Below, one piece after another: positions 1-8,501 of a stretch of DNA of 64,000 bases (the first letter of the stretch is position 1; every line of letters begins with the position of its first letter). A program made the translations under genes and the position numbers. This stretch comes from Prescottella agglutinans (lineage in GTDB: Bacteria; Actinomycetota; Actinomycetes; Mycobacteriales; Mycobacteriaceae), in assembly GCF_004011865.1 (NCBI RefSeq), contig NZ_RKLP01000015.1, forward strand, positions 62,001 to 126,000. The letters run 5' to 3'. The notes under the pieces are model-generated. The model ran no database searches, was not told the origin of the DNA, and was given only the letters and a program-made list of their open reading frames with translations.

Positions 1-1574
1 ACGAGGTGGTTCGCGAGAGCGCCGCGTGCGGTTCGTTGGCGCAGTCCCTCCGGGTGGACGGTCCGTTCCACATCGGCGTCCTGCTCGAGAACGTGCCCGA
101 ATTCCTGTTCTGGCTCGGAGGGGCGGCGCTCACCGGCGCGACGATCGTCGGCATCAACCCGACGCGTGGTGCCACCGAGCTCGAGGCCGAGATCAAGTAC
201 GTCGACTGCCAGCTCATCGTCACCGACGCCGCCGGCATGGAGAAGCTGAAGGGCCTCGATCTGGGTCTGGCCGAGGACCGGTTCGTCCTGGTCGACGCCC
301 CCGACTACCGCGCCCGGATCGACGCGCACCGGGCGGAGCCGGCGATCGCCGACGGCATCGACGAGTTCAGCCTGTACCTGCTGCTGTTCACGTCGGGCAC
401 CACCGGAATGTCCAAGGGCGTCAAGTGCAGCCAGGGTCGCCTGTCGCGACTGGCGTACGCCAACACCAAGAAGTACGGCCACAAGCGCGACGACGTCGAC
501 TACTGCCCCATGCCGCTGTTCCACGGCAACGCCCTCATGGCGCTGTGGGCGCCGGCGCTCGCGAACGGCGCGACGGTCTGCCTGCCGGAGGCCCGCAAGT
601 TCTCCGCGTCCGGCTTCCTGCCCGACGTGAAATTCTTCGGCGCCACGTTCTTCACCTACGTCGGCAAGGCGCTGTCCTACCTCATGGCGACGCCCGAGCA
701 GCCGGACGACAAGGACAACGAGCTCGAGCGCGGCTTCGGCACCGAGGCCTCGCCCGAGGACAAGGCCGAGTTCGTCCGCCGGTTCGGCGCCGAACTGTTC
801 GAGGGCTACGGCTCGTCGGAGGGCGCCGGTTCGGTCAAGCTCGACCCCGAGGCGCCGGCGGGCGCCCTCGGTCGTCCCGCCCACGACGGGATCGCCGTCG
901 TGAACCCGGAGACCCGGGAGGAGTGCGCTCGCGCGATCCTCGACGAGCACGGCCGGGTGCTGAACCCGGACGAGGCCATCGGCGAGATGATCAACAAGGA
1001 GGGTGTCCGCGCGTTCGAGGGCTACTACAAGAACGACGCCGCCGACTCCGACCGCATCAAGCACGGCTGGTACTGGACGGGCGACCTCGGCTACGTCGAC
1101 GAGGCGGGCTTCATCTACTTCGCCGGCCGCAAGGGCGACTGGATCCGGGTCGACGGCGAGAACACCTCGGCGCTGATGATCGAGCGTGTGCTGCGCCGCC
1201 ACCCCGAGGTCATCGCCACGGGCGTGTACGCCATCCCGGACCCGCGGTCGGGCGACCAGGTGATGGCCGCGATCGAGGTCGACTCGCTCGAGTCGTTCGA
1301 CGCCGTCAAGTTCGCCGAGTACCTCGCGGGCCAGGACGATCTCGGCAGCAAGGCGACGCCGCGTTTCGTGCGGGTGTCCACCAACCTGCCGATCACCGGA
1401 TCCAACAAGGTCCTCAAGCGGGAACTGCAGGCCGAACTGTGGCGCACCGACGAGCCGGTGTACCGCTGGGAGGGTCGCGGCGAGCCGGTCTACAAGCCGA
1501 TGACGGCCGACGACAAGGCGGCGCTCGAGGCCGAGTTCGTCGCGTCCGGTCGCCAGCGCTTCCTGGGCGCCTGA
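1..1574 (+). CDS. fadD17: FadD17-type acyl-CoA synthetase, 5' end cut by window
   Basis: Adenylate-forming CoA ligase that would activate a carboxylate side chain to its acyl-CoA. The frame is open from base 3, and the residues around the apparent GTG at 6 (EVVRES) read as the inside of the family N-terminus, so the true start lies upstream. Visible motifs are the AMP-binding TSGTTGMSKG near residue 129, GYGSSEG, and the hinge-region GRKGDWIRVDGEN. The stretches KFSASGFL and ATPEQPDDKDN resemble mycobacterial FadD17 as I recall it, a gene neighbouring fadE26-fadE27 in the sterol regulon. The next gene begins one base after the stop, so it probably heads the same transcript. Family is sure; the FadD17 subtype and a sterol-like substrate are inferred from memory and context. 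Confidence 0.82.
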   Translation, partial: EVVRESAACGSLAQSLRVDGPFHIGVLLENVPEFLFWLGGAALTGATIVGINPTRGATELEAEIKYVDCQLIVTDAAGMEKLKGLDLGLAEDRFVLVDAPDYRARIDAHRAEPAIADGIDEFSLYLLLFTSGTTGMSKGVKCSQGRLSRLAYANTKKYGHKRDDVDYCPMPLFHGNALMALWAPALANGATVCLPEARKFSASGFLPDVKFFGATFFTYVGKALSYLMATPEQPDDKDNELERGFGTEASPEDKAEFVRRFGAELFEGYGSSEGAGSVKLDPEAPAGALGRPAHDGIAVVNPETREECARAILDEHGRVLNPDEAIGEMINKEGVRAFEGYYKNDAADSDRIKHGWYWTGDLGYVDEAGFIYFAGRKGDWIRVDGENTSALMIERVLRRHPEVIATGVYAIPDPRSGDQVMAAIEVDSLESFDAVKFAEYLAGQDDLGSKATPRFVRVSTNLPITGSNKVLKRELQAELWRTDEPVYRWEGRGEPVYKPMTADDKAALEAEFVASGRQRFLGA

Positions 1575-1575
1575 G

Positions 1576-2418
1576 ATGACCCGCAAGGTCGCCCTCGTCA
1601 CGGGCGCGAGCCGCGGCATCGGGCGTGAGATCGCGCTCGCGTTCGCGCGCAAGGGGTTCGACGTCGCGATCACCGCACGCACGGTCCGCGAAGGGGAGGG
1701 CGCCGTCACGCCGCGCACCCGCGCGGAGGGTGAGACGCTCATCGCCGTGCCCGGCAGCCTGGAGACGACGGCTGCGGAGATCGAGGCGTGTGGTGTCCGG
1801 GCGCTGCCGATCCGCATGGATCTGCTCGACCAGGACTCGGTGGTCGGTGCGGCCGACGAGGTCCTGCGCGAGTGCGGTCGAATCGACGTCCTCGTCAACA
1901 ACGCGTACGCGCAGACGGCCGGTCACATGGAACGCATCCTCGACCTGCGTCTCGACGACGCCGAGGTCATGGTGCGCGGCAACTACCTGCACCAGCTGGC
2001 GCTGATCCAGCGGGTGCTGCCGTCGATGGTCGAGAACGGCGACGGTGTCGTGGTCAACCTGGTGTCCGGGTCGGCGACGACCGATCCGCCGGCCGCGCCC
2101 GGCGAGGGCGGCTGGGGTGTCGCGTACGCGGCGTCGAAGGCGGCCTTCGGCCGGCTCGCCGGGGCGGTCAACGCCGAGTACCGGGGCCGCGGCGTCCGCG
2201 CGTTCAATCTCAGCCCCGGGTTCGTCGTGACGGAGTCCGGCAGGGCGCGCGGTGGCACCGACAAGATCGAGGACGCCGGGTTCGACTCGGTTCCCGCGAC
2301 GGTGCCGGCCGCCGCCGCGGTGTGGCTCGCGACCGCCCCGGAGGCCGAGCGTTTCCTCGGCCGGGTGGTCTGGGCGCCGAAGCTGGTCGCCGACCTGCCC
2401 GGTCCGTCCGCGTCCTGA
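1576..2418 (+). CDS. Short-chain dehydrogenase/reductase
   Basis: Classical SDR of 280 residues, expected to oxidise a hydroxy group (for instance a 3-hydroxyacyl-CoA or steroid alcohol) with NAD(P). The cofactor motif TGASRGIG is at the N-terminus, NNAYA follows strand 4, and the active-site Ser (VSGSA) and YAASK are present. It is longer than the usual 250 residues because of an insertion around residues 35-60 after the second strand. It starts one base after the CoA ligase stop, so translational coupling is likely. The position before two acyl-CoA dehydrogenases suggests a beta-oxidation-type step, but the substrate is not readable. Confidence 0.8.
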   Translation: MTRKVALVTGASRGIGREIALAFARKGFDVAITARTVREGEGAVTPRTRAEGETLIAVPGSLETTAAEIEACGVRALPIRMDLLDQDSVVGAADEVLRECGRIDVLVNNAYAQTAGHMERILDLRLDDAEVMVRGNYLHQLALIQRVLPSMVENGDGVVVNLVSGSATTDPPAAPGEGGWGVAYAASKAAFGRLAGAVNAEYRGRGVRAFNLSPGFVVTESGRARGGTDKIEDAGFDSVPATVPAAAAVWLATAPEAERFLGRVVWAPKLVADLPGPSAS

Positions 2419-2530
2419 CGCGGCCGGACGGAGGGGGTTGCCCCCGGCGACGTGGACTGGTCTGATCGGATTTGTGCACTAGTGATTCCCGCTGGGCGAG
2501 ATGCGCGCCCCGGCGACCCGGTGCGCTGGT

Positions 2531-2582
2531 TAGCGTCCGGACCAACGCAGGCAGACAGCCGTCACCCGTGGCGGCTGTCTGC
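2531..2582 (+). promoter_or_regulatory. Candidate promoter and 5'-leader hairpin before the acyl-CoA dehydrogenase
   Basis: A TAGCGT hexamer at 2531-2536 fits an actinobacterial -10. About 15 bases later, 2551-2561 and 2572-2582 form a perfect 11-bp stem (GCAGACAGCCG) around a 10-base loop, followed by TTT. It could terminate the upstream transcript, or act as an attenuator or stabilising hairpin in the leader of the gene starting at 2632. I see no -35 and no KstR-type AACnnGTT operator here. Confidence 0.4.
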
Positions 2583-2631
2583 TTTGGCAATGACGTCGTT
2601 TGTCAGTCGTTTGTTGTTAGGGAGAGTAACG

Positions 2632-3798
2632 ATGGATTTGAGGGAATCCCCCGAACAGCTCGCGCTCCGCAAGGAGCTGCGCGCGTACTTCGCGGCCCTT
2701 CTGCCCGAGGAGAAGCGTCGCAAGGCCGGCGAGGAGGGCGTGGGCGGCCAGTACTTCCGTGAGGTCGTCAAGCTGCTCGGCAAGGACGGCTGGCTGGGTA
2801 TCGGTTGGCCCAAGGAGTACGGCGGACAGGGCCGCTCCATCGAGGAGCAGTTCGTCTTCTTCGACGAGGTGCAGCGCGCCGGTCTGCCGTTCCCGTTCGT
2901 CACGGTCAACACCGTCGGCCCGACGCTGATGAAGTACGGCACCGAGGAGCAGAAGGAACGTTTCCTGCCGGGCATCCTCGCGGGCGACATCGTCTTCGCG
3001 ATCGGCTACACCGAGCCCGAGGCCGGCACCGACCTCGCCTCGCTCAAGACCCGCGCGGTCCTCGACGGCGAGGAGTGGGTGGTCGACGGCAACAAGATCT
3101 TCACGTCGGGCGCCAACACCGCCGACTACGTGTGGCTCGCGTGCCGCACCGATCCGGAGGCCCCCAAGCACAAGGGCATCTCGATCCTGGTGGTCCCCAC
3201 CGACGACCCGGGCTTCTCGTGGTCGCCGATCCCGACCGTCGGCGGCCTCATGGTCACCTCGACGTACTACAGCAGCATCCGTGTCCCGCAGAAGGACATC
3301 ATCGGGCAGGTCAACGGCGGCTGGCAGCTGATCGCCGCGCAGCTCAACCATGAGCGCATCGGCCTCGCCGCGATCGGTGGCCGCACCTACGGCCTGTGGC
3401 ACCAGGTCCTGGAGTGGGCCAAGGAGAACGGTGCCATCGAGATTCCGTGGGTGCAGCAGGAATTCGCGCGCACGCACGCGAAGCTCGAGGCGATGCGCCT
3501 GCTGAACTGGAAGATGACGGCCGCCGTCGCGGCAGACACGCTCTCGGGTGCGGACGCCGGCGCCACCAAGGCGTACGGCACCGAGACCCACATCGACGTG
3601 TACCGCACGCTGCTCGGCATTCTCGGCGCCGCGGGCCGCATCCGCCCCGAGTCGCCGGGTGCGCTGCTGGCCGGTCAGATCGAGCAGATCTCCCGCCAGG
3701 GCATGGTCAACACGTTCGGCGGCGGCGTCAACGAGGTCCTGCGCGACATGGTCGGCACGATGGGCCTGGGCCTCGCGCGTGAGAAGAGGGTCAAGTGA
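2632..3798 (+). CDS. Acyl-CoA dehydrogenase, FadE26/FadE29-like
   Basis: Flavin-dependent acyl-CoA dehydrogenase of 388 residues. I chose the ATG at 2632 (MDLRESPEQLALR) because it has the purine-rich GGGAGAG seven bases upstream and matches the family N-terminus; an in-frame ATG-like extension to 2452 would run through the hairpin. FAIGYTEPEAGTDLASL, QLNHERIG and the C-terminal FGGGVNEVLRD are family landmarks. Sequence and partner order resemble the alpha2beta2 dehydrogenases of sterol side-chain degradation (FadE26-FadE27 or FadE28-FadE29), in which two different subunits build one active site; the partner is the gene at 4802. It overlaps the next gene by four bases (GTGA). Confidence 0.85.
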   Translation: MDLRESPEQLALRKELRAYFAALLPEEKRRKAGEEGVGGQYFREVVKLLGKDGWLGIGWPKEYGGQGRSIEEQFVFFDEVQRAGLPFPFVTVNTVGPTLMKYGTEEQKERFLPGILAGDIVFAIGYTEPEAGTDLASLKTRAVLDGEEWVVDGNKIFTSGANTADYVWLACRTDPEAPKHKGISILVVPTDDPGFSWSPIPTVGGLMVTSTYYSSIRVPQKDIIGQVNGGWQLIAAQLNHERIGLAAIGGRTYGLWHQVLEWAKENGAIEIPWVQQEFARTHAKLEAMRLLNWKMTAAVAADTLSGADAGATKAYGTETHIDVYRTLLGILGAAGRIRPESPGALLAGQIEQISRQGMVNTFGGGVNEVLRDMVGTMGLGLAREKRVK

Positions 3799-4802
3799 GC
3801 GAATTCCTCACCAAGCTCAAGGCATTCGAGGGTCAGGTCCTGACCTCCACGACGTGGGGTCCGGACGAGGTCAACACCCCGATGATCCGCCACTGGGTCG
3901 AGACGATGGGCGACACCAGCCCGATCTACCTCGACGACGACGCGGCCCGGGCGACCGGCCGTGACGGCGCCGTCGCACCCGCGCTCATGGCGCAGGTGTG
4001 GACCATGCGCACGTTCAACGACAAGATGGCGAACAACGATCCGTCGCAGGTGTGGACCGATCTGATCGCCACGCTCGACGACGAGGGCTTCACGTCCGTC
4101 GTCGCGACCGACTCGGATTTCGAGTTCTTCGTGGAACTACGCCCCGGCGATCGGGTTTCGCTCACCGAGGTGATCGAGGACATCTCCGAGGAGAAGAAGA
4201 CGGGCCTCGGCGTCGGTCACTTCGTCACGACGCTCAAGACCTACCGCCGCGGCGGTGCCGCGAATGCGCACAGTGGGGACGACGAGGTCGTCGCGACGCA
4301 GCGCTGGCGCACGCTGCGCTTCAAGCCGAAGGGCAGCGAGAAGGCCGCAGAGAAGCCGGCGGAGAAGGCAGAGAAGTCTTCGGGGCCGATCCCGGGTCTG
4401 CGCCCGCGTCCGGCGCTCAACGCCGACAACGCCTTCTGGTTCGAGGCCGCCAAGCAGCACCGCCTGGTGATCCAGCGCTGCACCAACTGCGGCGTGCTGC
4501 GCCACCCCACCGGACCGATGTGCGGTGCGTGCCAGTCGCTCGACTGGGACACCGTCGACGCCTCGGGCCGTGGCACCGTCTACAGCTTCGTCGTCAACCA
4601 CCACCCGCAGATCCCCGGATTCGAGTACCCGCTCATCGTGGCGACGATCGAGCTCGAAGAGGGCACCCGCCTGATCGCGAACATGACCGGCATCGCGCCG
4701 GAGGACGTCGAGATCGACATGCCGGTGGAACTGGACTGGATCGACGCCGACCCGGATCTGACGCTGCCCGCGTTCCGGCCGGCCGCACGGGAGGACTCCT
4801 GA
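3795..4802 (+). CDS. ChsH2-like MaoC-DUF35 fusion protein
   Basis: Two-domain protein of 335 residues starting at a GTG that overlaps the previous stop. The first 150 residues are a hot-dog/MaoC fold; a Lys/Glu/Pro-rich linker follows; the C-terminal part is DUF35, with a four-cysteine zinc ribbon (CTNCG and CGACQ) and an OB-like fold. In the known ChsH1-ChsH2 enoyl-CoA hydratase only ChsH1 carries the catalytic residues, and here too the hydratase His is replaced (GDTSPIYLDD, Tyr where His is expected, about residue 45). In that system DUF35 docks the Ltp2 aldolase, and an Ltp2-like gene lies at 6360. Function by homology and operon order, not by pathway proof. Confidence 0.85.
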   Translation: MSEFLTKLKAFEGQVLTSTTWGPDEVNTPMIRHWVETMGDTSPIYLDDDAARATGRDGAVAPALMAQVWTMRTFNDKMANNDPSQVWTDLIATLDDEGFTSVVATDSDFEFFVELRPGDRVSLTEVIEDISEEKKTGLGVGHFVTTLKTYRRGGAANAHSGDDEVVATQRWRTLRFKPKGSEKAAEKPAEKAEKSSGPIPGLRPRPALNADNAFWFEAAKQHRLVIQRCTNCGVLRHPTGPMCGACQSLDWDTVDASGRGTVYSFVVNHHPQIPGFEYPLIVATIELEEGTRLIANMTGIAPEDVEIDMPVELDWIDADPDLTLPAFRPAAREDS

Positions 4803-5914
4803 TGGACTTCAACTTCAGCGAAGAGCAAGAGGCAATTCGCAACCTCGCCGACGAGGTCTTCACCAGCAAGGCCGACATCGACCGCGTCAAGCAGGTCGAG
4901 CTGAGCGACGAGCGCATCGATCGCGATCTGTGGCGCGAACTCGCGAACACCGGTCTGCTCGGCATCGCGCTGCCCGAGGATCTCGGCGGCGGCGGCCTGG
5001 GCCTGTCCGAGCTGTACGTGCTGCTCGAGCAGCAGGGCCGCCACGTCGCGCCCGTGCCGATCTGGCAGTCGGCCCTCGCGGCCCTCGCGGTCGCCGAGTT
5101 CGGCACCGACGCGCAGCGCACCGCGCTGGTCCCGGGTGTCGCCGAGGGCACCAGCTTCCTCACGATCGGTCTCGAGGAGTTCGGCCCGTACGTCGACGGT
5201 GACCCGCAGACCGCCGCCACCGAGGCCGCCGGCCAGTGGACCCTGACCGGCGCCAAGGCCGTCGTCCCGATCACCCACGTCGCGGACCGCGCGATCGTCT
5301 CGGCGACCACGCCGACCGGTTCCGCGCTGTTCGTCGTCGACCTCGCCGCCGCCGGTGTCTCGGTGGAGCAGACGCAGTCCACCAACTGGGAGATCTGCGG
5401 CAACGTCACCTTCGAGTCCGCGCCCGCGGAGCTGCTCGGCCCCGCCGACGGCACCACCGCGCGGTGGCTGCAGGACCGCGTCGAGCTCGCCCTGGCCGCG
5501 ATCCAGCTCGGTGTCGGCTCCGGCGCGGTCGCGCAGGCCGTCACGTACCTCAACGGCCGCCAGCAGTTCGGGCGCCCGCTCGCGACGTTCCAGGCCGTCA
5601 ACCACCAGCTCGCCGACTGCTATATCGACCTGCAGGCGATGAGCGTGACCCTCTGGCAGGCCGCCCAGAACCTCGTCGACGGCACGGATGCCGGCACCTC
5701 GGTCCTGGTCGCGAAGTGGTGGGCCACCGACGGCGGCCAGCGCATCGTGCACCGCACCACGCACCTCCACGGCGGCATGGGTGTCGACACCGACTACCCG
5801 GTGCACCGGCACCTGCTGTGGGGCAAGCAGATCGGCGCCACCCTCGGTGGTTCGGCGTCCGACCTCGCGCGGCTGGGCGCACAGCTCGCCGCGGGTGTCG
5901 AGGTGGTCGGATGA
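4802..5914 (+). CDS. Acyl-CoA dehydrogenase, second subunit (FadE27/FadE28-like)
   Basis: Acyl-CoA dehydrogenase-like protein of 370 residues whose ATG overlaps the preceding TGA by one base (TGATG). The N-terminal MDFNFSEEQEAIRNLADEVF and C-terminal GRQQFGRPLATFQAVNHQLAD and HLHGGMGVDTDYPVHRHL are typical. The middle is divergent and lacks the usual GYTEPEAGTD flavin/substrate segment seen in the 2632 protein. That is what one expects of the beta subunit in heterotetrameric sterol-type dehydrogenases, where FAD-binding and catalytic elements are split between subunits. It is probably obligately paired with the gene at 2632. Confidence 0.85.
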   Translation: MDFNFSEEQEAIRNLADEVFTSKADIDRVKQVELSDERIDRDLWRELANTGLLGIALPEDLGGGGLGLSELYVLLEQQGRHVAPVPIWQSALAALAVAEFGTDAQRTALVPGVAEGTSFLTIGLEEFGPYVDGDPQTAATEAAGQWTLTGAKAVVPITHVADRAIVSATTPTGSALFVVDLAAAGVSVEQTQSTNWEICGNVTFESAPAELLGPADGTTARWLQDRVELALAAIQLGVGSGAVAQAVTYLNGRQQFGRPLATFQAVNHQLADCYIDLQAMSVTLWQAAQNLVDGTDAGTSVLVAKWWATDGGQRIVHRTTHLHGGMGVDTDYPVHRHLLWGKQIGATLGGSASDLARLGAQLAAGVEVVG

Positions 5915-6360
5915 CCGCCACCGCACCCGCGCTGACGGGCCGCAGCTACGACGACATCACGGTCGGCGAGGTGCTGCCCGAGCTGGCCATCCCGCTGACC
6001 CGCACGCTGATCGTCTCGACGGCCATCGCCACCCGCGACTTCCAGGACGTGCACCACGACCCCGAGCTGGCGCAGCAGCGCGGCAGCAAGGACGTGTTCA
6101 TGAACATCCTCACCAGCAACGGGCTGGCGGGGCGGTTCGTCACGGACTGGGCCGGACCGGTCGCGACGGTGCGCCGCGTGAAGATCCGCCTCGGTGCCCC
6201 GAACTACCCGGGCGACACCATGACGATGACGGGTGAGGTGGTCTCGAAGGAGAACGGCCTCGTCGAGGTGAAGGTCGTGGGCGCGAACAGCCTGGGCAAC
6301 CACCTGTCGGGCACCGTTACGGTCGCCTACCCGGCCGCTAGCGAAGGGAAGGACGCCTGA
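5911..6360 (+). CDS. ChsH1-like MaoC enoyl-CoA hydratase subunit
   Basis: Single hot-dog domain of 149 residues. The hydratase motif is intact: TRDFQDVHHDPELAQQRGSK places the catalytic Asp and His near residues 43 and 48, followed by NGLAGRFV. It complements the catalytically impaired MaoC half encoded at 3795, so the two gene products should form one active hydratase adding water to a steroid-type enoyl-CoA. ATGA overlap with the gene before and TGATG junction with the gene after show a tightly coupled operon. A stand-alone (R)-hydratase is the alternative reading. Confidence 0.85.
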   Translation: MTATAPALTGRSYDDITVGEVLPELAIPLTRTLIVSTAIATRDFQDVHHDPELAQQRGSKDVFMNILTSNGLAGRFVTDWAGPVATVRRVKIRLGAPNYPGDTMTMTGEVVSKENGLVEVKVVGANSLGNHLSGTVTVAYPAASEGKDA

Positions 6361-7538
6361 TGGCAGTCAGCCCGCTCTCGGGTGCCGCCGCGATCGTCGG
6401 CATCGGCGCCACCGAGTTCTCGAAGAAGTCCGGTCGCTCCGAGCTGCAGCTCGCGTGCGAGGCGGTCACCGCCGCGCTCGCCGACGCCGGTATCGCACCG
6501 TCCGAGGTCGACGGTCTGAGCACCTTCACGATGGAGACGAACGGCGAGATCCTCGTCGCCCGCAACTGCGGGCTGGGGGAGCTCAAGTTCTTCTCCCGGA
6601 TCGGCTACGGCGGCGGCGCGGCATGCGCGTCGGTGCAGCAGGCGGCGATGGCCGTCGCGACCGGCGTCGCCGACGTCGTGGTGGTCTACCGTGCGTTCAA
6701 CGAACGCTCCGGTATGCGTTTCGGCCTGGGCCAGCACGACCGCCCGATGGACTCGACCGCTGACCGCGCAGCCTACGCGTGGCTGACCCCGCAGGGACTG
6801 GCGACTCCCGCCCAGTGGGTCGCGATGTTCGCTCGGCGGTACATGCACCAGTACGGTGCCACGAGTGAGGATTTCGGTCGGGTCGCTGTCGTGGCGCGCA
6901 AGCACGCCGCGAACAACCCCGCCGCGTGGTTCTACGGCAAGCCCATCACGCTCGAGGACCACCAGAACTCCCGGTGGATCGCCGAGCCGCTGCACCTGCT
7001 CGACTGCTGCCAGGAGACCGACGGCGGCCAGGCCCTCGTCATCGTCTCGGCCGAGCGCGCCAAGAGCCTGCGCAACAAGCCCGCGATCATCAAGGGCGCC
7101 GCTCAGGGGTCGGGCAAGGACCAGCACATGATGACCAGCTACTACCGTCCCGACATCACGGGTATCCCCGAGATGGGTCTGGTCGGTCGTCAGCTGTACT
7201 CGCAGGCGGGCCTGACGCCGGACGACATCAACGCCGCGATCCTCTACGACCACTTCACTCCTCTGGTGCTCCCGCAGCTCGAGGAACTCGGTTTCTGCCG
7301 TCCCGGCGAGGCCAAGGACTTCATCCGCGAGGGCAATCTGGAGATCGGTGGACGGCTGCCGAGCAACACGCACGGCGGTCAGGTCGGTGAGGCGTACCTG
7401 CACGGCGTCAACGGGATCGCGGAGGCGGTCCGGTTGGTGCGGGGCACGTCCACCAACCAGCCCGAGGGTGTCGAGAACGTGCTCGTCACGGCGGGAACCG
7501 CGGTTCCCACGAGTGGCCTGATTCTCGGCGCCGCCTGA
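6360..7538 (+). CDS. Ltp2-like thiolase-superfamily lipid-transfer protein/aldolase
   Basis: Thiolase-fold protein of 392 residues, expected to cleave a beta-hydroxyacyl-CoA by retro-aldol reaction rather than thiolysis. Landmarks are VGIGATEFSK at the N-terminus, AILYDHFTPLV (Tyr near 296) and THGGQVGEAYLHG (Tyr near 346). Tyrosines in these segments resemble those implicated in Ltp2 catalysis, and thiolase-type nucleophile Cys segments are not evident. In sterol catabolism the partner is the DUF35 domain of ChsH2, present here two genes upstream. Paralogues Ltp3/Ltp4 act on C24-branched sterols, so the exact substrate is open. Confidence 0.82.
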   Translation: MAVSPLSGAAAIVGIGATEFSKKSGRSELQLACEAVTAALADAGIAPSEVDGLSTFTMETNGEILVARNCGLGELKFFSRIGYGGGAACASVQQAAMAVATGVADVVVVYRAFNERSGMRFGLGQHDRPMDSTADRAAYAWLTPQGLATPAQWVAMFARRYMHQYGATSEDFGRVAVVARKHAANNPAAWFYGKPITLEDHQNSRWIAEPLHLLDCCQETDGGQALVIVSAERAKSLRNKPAIIKGAAQGSGKDQHMMTSYYRPDITGIPEMGLVGRQLYSQAGLTPDDINAAILYDHFTPLVLPQLEELGFCRPGEAKDFIREGNLEIGGRLPSNTHGGQVGEAYLHGVNGIAEAVRLVRGTSTNQPEGVENVLVTAGTAVPTSGLILGAA

Positions 7539-7564
7539 CCCGAATTAGTTGGAAGGACCGAGAG

Positions 7565-8380
7565 ATGACGGCAGTGGAGCAGAAGCCGGCCGGCGCGTGG
7601 CGTGGGGTCGACCTCGGCACCCGCACGGTGAGCTACGACGAGCGCGACGCGATCCTGTACGCGCTGGCCGTGGGTGCGAAGGCCACCGACCTGGACCTCG
7701 TCATGGAGGACCGGCTTCGGGTGCTGCCGACGTTCGCGCTGACGCTGGCCCAGTGGGCTCCCGACGAGCTGGGGCAGCGCGGTGCCTTCGACATGAAGAC
7801 CGCGCTGCACGGCTCGCAGGAGCTGAAGGTGCTCGCGCCGCTGCCCCGCAGCGGTGAGGTCACGCTGAAGGCCAGCGTCGGCGAGGTCTGGGACAAGGGC
7901 GCTGCGGCGGTGTTCGAGGTCAAGGTCGAGTGCGAGTACTTCGTCGCGACCTGGTCCCTGTTCGCCCCGGGCGCAGGCGGATTCGGTGGCGAGCGTGGCC
8001 CGTCCAAGCCGCCGGCACCGGAGGGCGAGGCCAACGTGACGGCTCAGCTCGAGACGGCGTTCAACGTGGCCGCGCTGTACCGTCTCACGGGCGACCGCCA
8101 CCACATCCACATCGATCCGGCCGCCGCCGCGGGCATCGGTCAGCCGCGTCCGATCATGCACGGCCTGTGCACGCTCGCCGCGTCGACGCTGCCGCTCGCC
8201 AAGGAACTCGGCGTGCACCCGGCGGACCTGACCGAGCTGCAGGGCCGCTTCGCCGCGCCGGTGTTCCCCGGTGACACGGCGGAGCTGAAGGCCTGGGGCG
8301 ACGCCTCCGGCCTGTCGTTCGAGCTGGTCCGCGAGGGCAAGCCGGCGATCTCCGGCGGTTACGCGGTGTTCACCAAGTAG
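7565..8380 (+). CDS. Hsd4B-like double hot-dog enoyl-CoA hydratase
   Basis: A 271-residue MaoC-family hydratase with the two-repeat layout of eukaryotic-type hydratase 2. The second repeat carries the catalytic signature GDRHHIHIDPAAAAGIGQPR followed by IMHGLCT. The segments EVWDKGAAAV and GFGGERGPS recall mycobacterial Rv3538, the sterol (R)-specific 2-enoyl-CoA hydratase. AAGGACCGAG precedes the ATG at 7565, and 26 bases separate it from the aldolase stop. It is the last gene of the operon; two strong hairpins follow. A second hydratase beside the ChsH1/ChsH2 pair suggests it serves a different beta-oxidation cycle of the same side chain. Confidence 0.83.
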   Translation: MTAVEQKPAGAWRGVDLGTRTVSYDERDAILYALAVGAKATDLDLVMEDRLRVLPTFALTLAQWAPDELGQRGAFDMKTALHGSQELKVLAPLPRSGEVTLKASVGEVWDKGAAAVFEVKVECEYFVATWSLFAPGAGGFGGERGPSKPPAPEGEANVTAQLETAFNVAALYRLTGDRHHIHIDPAAAAGIGQPRPIMHGLCTLAASTLPLAKELGVHPADLTELQGRFAAPVFPGDTAELKAWGDASGLSFELVREGKPAISGGYAVFTK

Positions 8381-8391
8381 GTGTGCGACGA

Positions 8392-8438
8392 CCGAATGTC
8401 ACATGCGTTCAGTCCAACTCGACGCATGTGACATTCGG
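8392..8438. repeat. Long perfect inverted repeat between convergent genes
   Basis: Bases 8392-8408 (CCGAATGTCACATGCGT) are exactly repeated in reverse complement at 8422-8438, a 17-bp perfect stem with a 13-base loop. It follows the Hsd4B-like stop by 11 bases. It has no T-tract of its own and sits next to a second hairpin, so it may be a dispersed intergenic palindromic element rather than a simple terminator. A genome search for the arm would decide. Confidence 0.7.
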
Positions 8439-8447
8439 CCAGGACTT

Positions 8448-8488
8448 CAGCTGCGGGAGCGCTCGACGAAATCGCGCTCCCGCAGCTG
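8448..8488. terminator. Bidirectional terminator hairpin
   Basis: A perfect 15-bp stem (8448-8462 CAGCTGCGGGAGCGC with 8474-8488) and an 11-base loop lie between the convergent genes ending at 8380 and 8502. TTCTCATTT follows on the plus side. Strong candidate for terminating both transcripts. Confidence 0.75.
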
Positions 8489-8501
8489 TTCTCATTTCGG
8501 C

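Noticed and set aside
2452-2631. N-terminal extension of the acyl-CoA dehydrogenase frame
   Set aside because: Family N-terminus and ribosome site both place the start at 2632; the extension runs through promoter and hairpin sequence.
2632-8380. KstR or KstR2 control of the side-chain operon
   Set aside because: I searched the upstream spacer by eye and found neither AACnnGTT within a palindrome nor CAAGnnCTTG; upstream of base 1 is not visible.
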